NCBI GenBank assembly: GCA_947579665.1
Contig: OX388345.1
Coordinates: forward strand, 72,345,454-72,409,453
Source of the DNA: Sympetrum striolatum
Lineage: Eukaryota; Arthropoda; Insecta; Odonata; Libellulidae
Length of the DNA: 64,000 nucleotides
Reading direction: 5' to 3'
Shown: positions 60,150 through 64,000 of the stretch, in pieces
Layout: the number at the start of each line of letters is the position of its first letter
Position numbering within the stretch: position 1 is the stretch's first letter
Notes under the pieces: generated by a model
The model's input: only the letters and a program-made list of their open reading frames with translations
Told to the model about the DNA's origin: nothing
Databases searched by the model: none
Made by a program: the position numbers and the translations under genes

Positions 60150-60775
60150 GTTCAATCATTCGGTACGTTTATGCGCCCTAAAATTCTCTACTTATACGCC
60201 TTTTTCTTTACTTGATTACTTACTCCACCCTTTACATTGCCTTACATTTTTTGCCTTTGTCTTCTCTCTAACTTTTCCTTGCATCCTACTATGAATTACT
60301 CTCTTTAACAATCCTTCTCTAAATATTAAACCCATCCATTTCCTCTGCTGTAGCTTTATTACATCCATAGCTTTTCGTCTGCTTATCGTACTGAACTCTA
60401 CATTTTTGAACCAACAATTACCCATTAAATATACTTCTTCTCAAGCTATCTAAGGATTTCATCAGTGCATTTTTAGAAGGACTATATGTTAAGGATAGCC
60501 ATGCCTTACTTTCCTCTCAAAATTTGTAACTTTATATTCCTTTACAGGTATCCTAATTGGTACTGTTTGATTTACGTATGCATAAAGTTTACACCAATAT
60601 CGCAGTATTATTATGTATCAAATTGTAATTGATAGTAACTAAAAAGTTAAACATAAATATATAATTCATAATATGATGCATTCGTAATGAATAATCGTTA
60701 ACCTTAATTCCTTTCCTTTGCTAAAGCTTTTAACATTAATTTTTCTGTCGTTTATTCTCATACCAAACTCCCTCG
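60150..60775 (-). pseudogene. RTE-like LINE reverse transcriptase remnant, copy 3 (minus strand)
   Basis: On the minus strand, 60773-60742 encodes EFGMRINDRK, the F-G-(L/M)-x-I-N-x-x-K-T motif just after the catalytic region of RTE-like reverse transcriptases. At 60340-60216 the same strand reads QQRKWMGLIFREGLLKRVI then HSRMQGKVREKTKAK, the W-(I/M)-G-x-x-x-R-x-x-G-L-L-K-x-V-x-x-x-R-(M/I)-x-G-K block near the protein's end. The intervening sequence holds stops and frame changes. Downstream, TTAGGGCGCATAAACGTACC is shared with the copies at 48.8 and 58.1 kb. The catalytic YADD box was not found. Confidence 0.78.
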
Positions 60776-60830
60776 TTTTATCACTAAGAACATAGTACTC
60801 TATAATTTATATCCCTTTCAGAGCACACAA

Positions 60831-61777
60831 TTAATAGCTGCTTTTAATTCGAAAACAGCGCGAATTTCCGAGATAACATTCGTTCTTTCTTCGCGGGATA
60901 ATCGAAGAAATAAAAGGGGTCGGAAGCTTCTTCGTTGGGGGTCGTTTCTCCTCGCAGCCGTTGCATGGGATTGCGGATTTTTTCCAGCCGCGAAATAAAA
61001 AAGAAATAAACTCTCCTCCTTTATTATCCGAGATCCTTTGCGGGGATCGTCTGAGGATTACATCTTTACGCCTTGTCAAAACCTCCAACTCCTCGCCCCC
61101 TCCGAAGGCTTCTTTCCTTTCTCTCCAGACTGCTTGTGGATTATTATTCTCTCGCAGCCGCCTTGGCGAAAAAACTCCATAATTCTCCCTCCGCTCTTCC
61201 GTTTGTTCTTTCGCGGATTCTATTGAATTTTCCCCCACTCCTCCTTCTAATGCATTTTCCTTATGTATTTTTCGAGGGCTTCCGCATTCTTTATGATGCA
61301 GACTGCAGTATAGGTTGCCTATGGTTAAGCGAGCTTCTACTATTTTTGGGGAAGATTTCAATGCGAAAATCTTTTGACGTAGGTTTAGGATTCCTATGCT
61401 GTTATAGAGTTGTGTTACAGACAAGAGCCAGTGAAGTGAGTACGGAAAAAATAAAAAACGGGAATCTTTTGAGTCCAGTCAAAATTGTTTGCTTCGTTAA
61501 TAAGACCGGATACGCTTCTTCAAGGCACAAACAGGAAATTTTCCATGAAACACCGGTGCGACCGATTCAAAAAGATAATTTTTTCGCAAGATTTGCGATG
61601 GGTTATTTCATTACTTCAACGCAGATGTTATTAGAGAGAATCTGGACTATTTTTAAGACAGCAATTTTTTCTAGCCATAAAGATATGAGGAACGATATAG
61701 AGGTTTCTACCTATATAATTCTCTTAATATACGTCACATTTCGTAAGATACGTTTCATTTCATACGTCAGCATTTAA
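60831..61777. other. Longest open-frame patch: overlapping frames on both strands
   Basis: A 234-codon plus-strand frame (61073-61777) and a 197-codon minus-strand frame (60831-61424) overlap by 352 bases, with two more plus-strand frames of 62 and 73 codons in the same place. The 5' half is CpG-bearing and poor in TA, so stop codons are rare in all frames. Neither translation shows a domain I recognise. The plus frame is leucine-, phenylalanine- and serine-rich, with hydrophobic stretches near residues 45-65 and 85-110. A 234-codon run is unusual at this base composition, so a real exon or a recently dead gene is possible, but simultaneous openness of the opposite strand points to composition. 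Confidence 0.2.
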
Positions 61778-61784
61778 GCTGGAA

Positions 61785-63660
61785 AAAGTATAATTGTAAA
61801 TCATAAAAGGAATAAAGCTACTAAATACTCATATTTATGTTACTGTACCTTTTTCGAGTTAAACAGTTGAACTAGTTAATTAACTTTTGTTTTGAAATGC
61901 CTTATGAAATGAGAGCTGACTTAACTTGAATAGATTCTTTGAGATACTCTATGGAATAAAATAAATTAATTGAACTTTATGAAAATTTCTGATTGACAAA
62001 AACTGCTGCTTCCCAGGAGTAAAAAATTAGCCGTGATCGTAAAGCCCTGGAAAAACATTTTTTGACAGTTCATATACGCAATAACTTTCCTCCTGTACCA
62101 TTTGCAAATATCTCTACTGAAGAATGAGTATGAAAGCAATACAAAGAAAAGAAAATACAAAGCTAAGGGGAAAGGGTTATTTTCATGTTTCCGTCTTTCA
62201 CGTAGAAGAGCAGCCATGAAAATTAGCGCGTCGGTTACTCGGAGCTAAATGAAAGACATTAGCCGTAAGGCCTCATCTTTAGCACAAGCGATTTGCCTCG
62301 AAATGGCGGTCATGTGGGGCAAAAACAGGAGTTCCACGAAGACCTTAAGTAAAAGTGATCCTCACACTGTTATCACCTACGGAGCTTACACAAAAACTTT
62401 TAAAGGATAGTATGATGCTACTAGAACAAAGTAGGAGTTGAATTTAGGAATACATTTAAAGGCAAAATAATCCAACTTCAAATTAATTTTTCTCTTCGAT
62501 ATCAGTAAGTGAATCTTTGACTCAGCATTATAGATAATAGCAGCAAGTCATAACTAAATTTTGATCGTAGTCCATGGAAGATAATTAGATATGAAAAGCT
62601 ATTAAAGAAGTATTCATAAGGACCAAATTGCATTCTCTTTAAAAATCCTGAGATTTTATATCGTAGTTCAATACCAATAAAGATAATCATGCAAAAATGA
62701 GAAAATGATTCGGAAACTGAACTTCTTTATGAACCTTTTGACTAACATTCTGACTAGTGGCTCGATAGTAACCTTCTGTTTGCGAAAAGACTTTAAAGAA
62801 TATAAAATACATTAATTTAGCTTTGACTTGGAGGTTAGTATTACATACTAAAACTTATAACATGCTATATAAATCCTAAATAATCCGATAAATGAAATTA
62901 ACATTAAATAATGGGGTATTACTTTTTATGGTAAGATAATATATATAAAAAAATAAAAGTACGAACTTTAGCAGCTAATCAATGAACCTAAGAAAATAAG
63001 AAGACAGGATGATGTCCTCCATATTGTTGTTTATAATTCTATCCTTTCAAGTTATTTCTAATACCCTTTTCGAGAAATTCAACCAAATTGTTACACTTCG
63101 TAATGGAAATACTTAAGCTTAGTAATTACTACTTGGAACATAATTTCACTTAAGTCAGCCTTAAAATTTCCCGGGAGGAAGACAACGCTTTAACCCACGT
63201 TATAACTTAGGCGCTCGGCTAGGAAATGAATACTTAGAATCCGCGGCGATAACTGAAAATAGCCATATTGTACGGAAAGCTTCGGCCCGTCTTTAAATAG
63301 AGGTTCGAGGAAGTGTTTAAGCTCCTAGCGCCCGTTCCCAATCGCGGGACAGAAAGGGGAAAAATTTATATGCTACGAGTCCCTGGAAGTTGTTCCAGAG
63401 GCTGCTATTTACTGTCCGAACGAAAGTGAAAATCGCGAGGGTAAGGCGGTGATAAGTGTTAAAATTGACTACCTTGATGTTTACATACGCTTGGTCGAAG
63501 AAATGTATAGGTCGGTATTAGAACATTGGAAAGCAGTACGAATTCCTCAAACTTTCCTTTTAAACCTTTTCCCATCACACTCACACATCTGGGGACAGCT
63601 GATCGTATTTATATGCCTGGGACTGACGAGGATGAATTCTGTTCTGGCGTTGATTTTCTG
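61785..63660. other. Non-coding stretch, no gene recognised
   Basis: Mostly AT-rich. The block 63170-63450 is CpG-bearing and may be a conserved non-coding element. Short frames match nothing I recognise. Confidence 0.5.
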
Positions 63661-63664
63661 ATAC

Positions 63665-63790
63665 TATCCTGTCGCTAACTATCATCGGGAAAATCTGACA
63701 CAACCACTCACTCCTTAACAAGAAATTCTAATTAGCCGGGATTCGAACCCGGGACATAGGCACGTTAGCTACTTCACGGCCGGAGATATG
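63665..63790 (-). mobile_element. tRNA-derived SINE head (minus strand)
   Basis: On the minus strand the T-arm is perfect: CCGGG-TTCGAAT-CCCGG (63752 down to 63736), containing the polymerase III B-box GGTTCGAATCC. About 20 bases before it, GAAGTAGCTAACGTGCC has the position and partial sequence of an A-box. The anticodon arm cannot be drawn and the acceptor ends do not pair, so this is a tRNA-derived SINE or tRNA relic. The sequence at lower coordinates would be its body and differs from the 3.4 kb SINE. Confidence 0.6.
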
Positions 63791-64000
63791 AATGCTTTTA
63801 GTAATCGCAACATTAACCAGCGTTAGTGAATCATAATACAAATATAACTTAAGTAAATGAGATAATGAGCAATGAGTTCACGAAATATTTGAAATTATCA
63901 ATACTGTGGTCGTAAGCATGTAAACCGCAAAAATGAACAAGAGGTTAAGAAAGTTAATATTTCCCTTCGCTGGAAACGCATACAGAAGCCGGGAGAGCAG

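Noticed and set aside
63728..63790. Functional tRNA gene
   Set aside because: The T-arm is perfect, but the acceptor and anticodon arms cannot be formed.
1..64000. CRISPR array, operon or bacterial system
   Set aside because: No regularly spaced direct repeats with unique spacers, no cas-like or other prokaryotic genes, and the mobile elements are those of animal genomes.

Overview
The window looks like non-coding DNA from a large, repeat-bearing animal genome, most likely an arthropod and probably an insect. It is AT-rich and has no operons, ribosome binding sites, rRNA, intact tRNA or CRISPR array. I recognise no intact protein-coding gene on either strand. The longest open frames (about 150 to 234 codons) lie in TA-poor, CpG-bearing patches that are open in several frames on both strands at once. 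That argues for base composition, not coding. The species is not determined; the transposon families seen are widespread in insects.

The recognisable content is decayed mobile DNA. (1) LINE remnants: an endonuclease-like fragment (15.3-15.5 kb, minus), the C-terminal tail of a CR1/Jockey-like reverse transcriptase (23.9-24.3 kb, minus), and three copies of one RTE-like family (48.8-49.4 kb minus, 58.1-58.6 kb plus, 60.15-60.8 kb minus). Several 3' ends with AATAAAG and an ATT/AAT tail also occur (35.0, 40.5, 47.1, 56.6 kb), and one GATGTA-tailed end at 10.1 kb. (2) DNA transposons: a complete 651-bp Tigger/pogo-like non-autonomous element with 22-bp perfect termini (49,631-50,281), a complete 283-bp hAT-like element (30,117-30,399), a 77-bp Tc1-like foldback (41,647-41,723), an eroded Tigger-like element (31.16-32.3 kb) and a probable hAT remnant (52.9-53.3 kb). 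(3) tRNA-derived SINE heads at 3.4 kb and 63.75 kb.

Several structures fit no named family. The most notable is a dispersed repeat at 37.2 and 44.45 kb: a gap-free core of about 100 bp is about 90% identical while the flanks are far more diverged, and the second copy is bracketed by about 40-bp direct repeats. Others are a 105-bp repeat pair at 57.5/57.8 kb, a three-copy motif family at 11.9/44.1/48.0 kb, an array of five exact 18-bp units at 39.24 kb, and a 22-bp-arm hairpin at 20.2 kb. A GC-rich patch at 30.79-30.90 kb carries ETS, CRE and GC-box-like motifs and is the best promoter candidate.

The window probably lies in an intergenic region or inside large introns. I found no convincing new multi-gene system. 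The leads worth following are the conserved-core repeat pair, the promoter-like patch and several candidate conserved non-coding elements. Positions of low-confidence blocks are approximate because they were read by eye.
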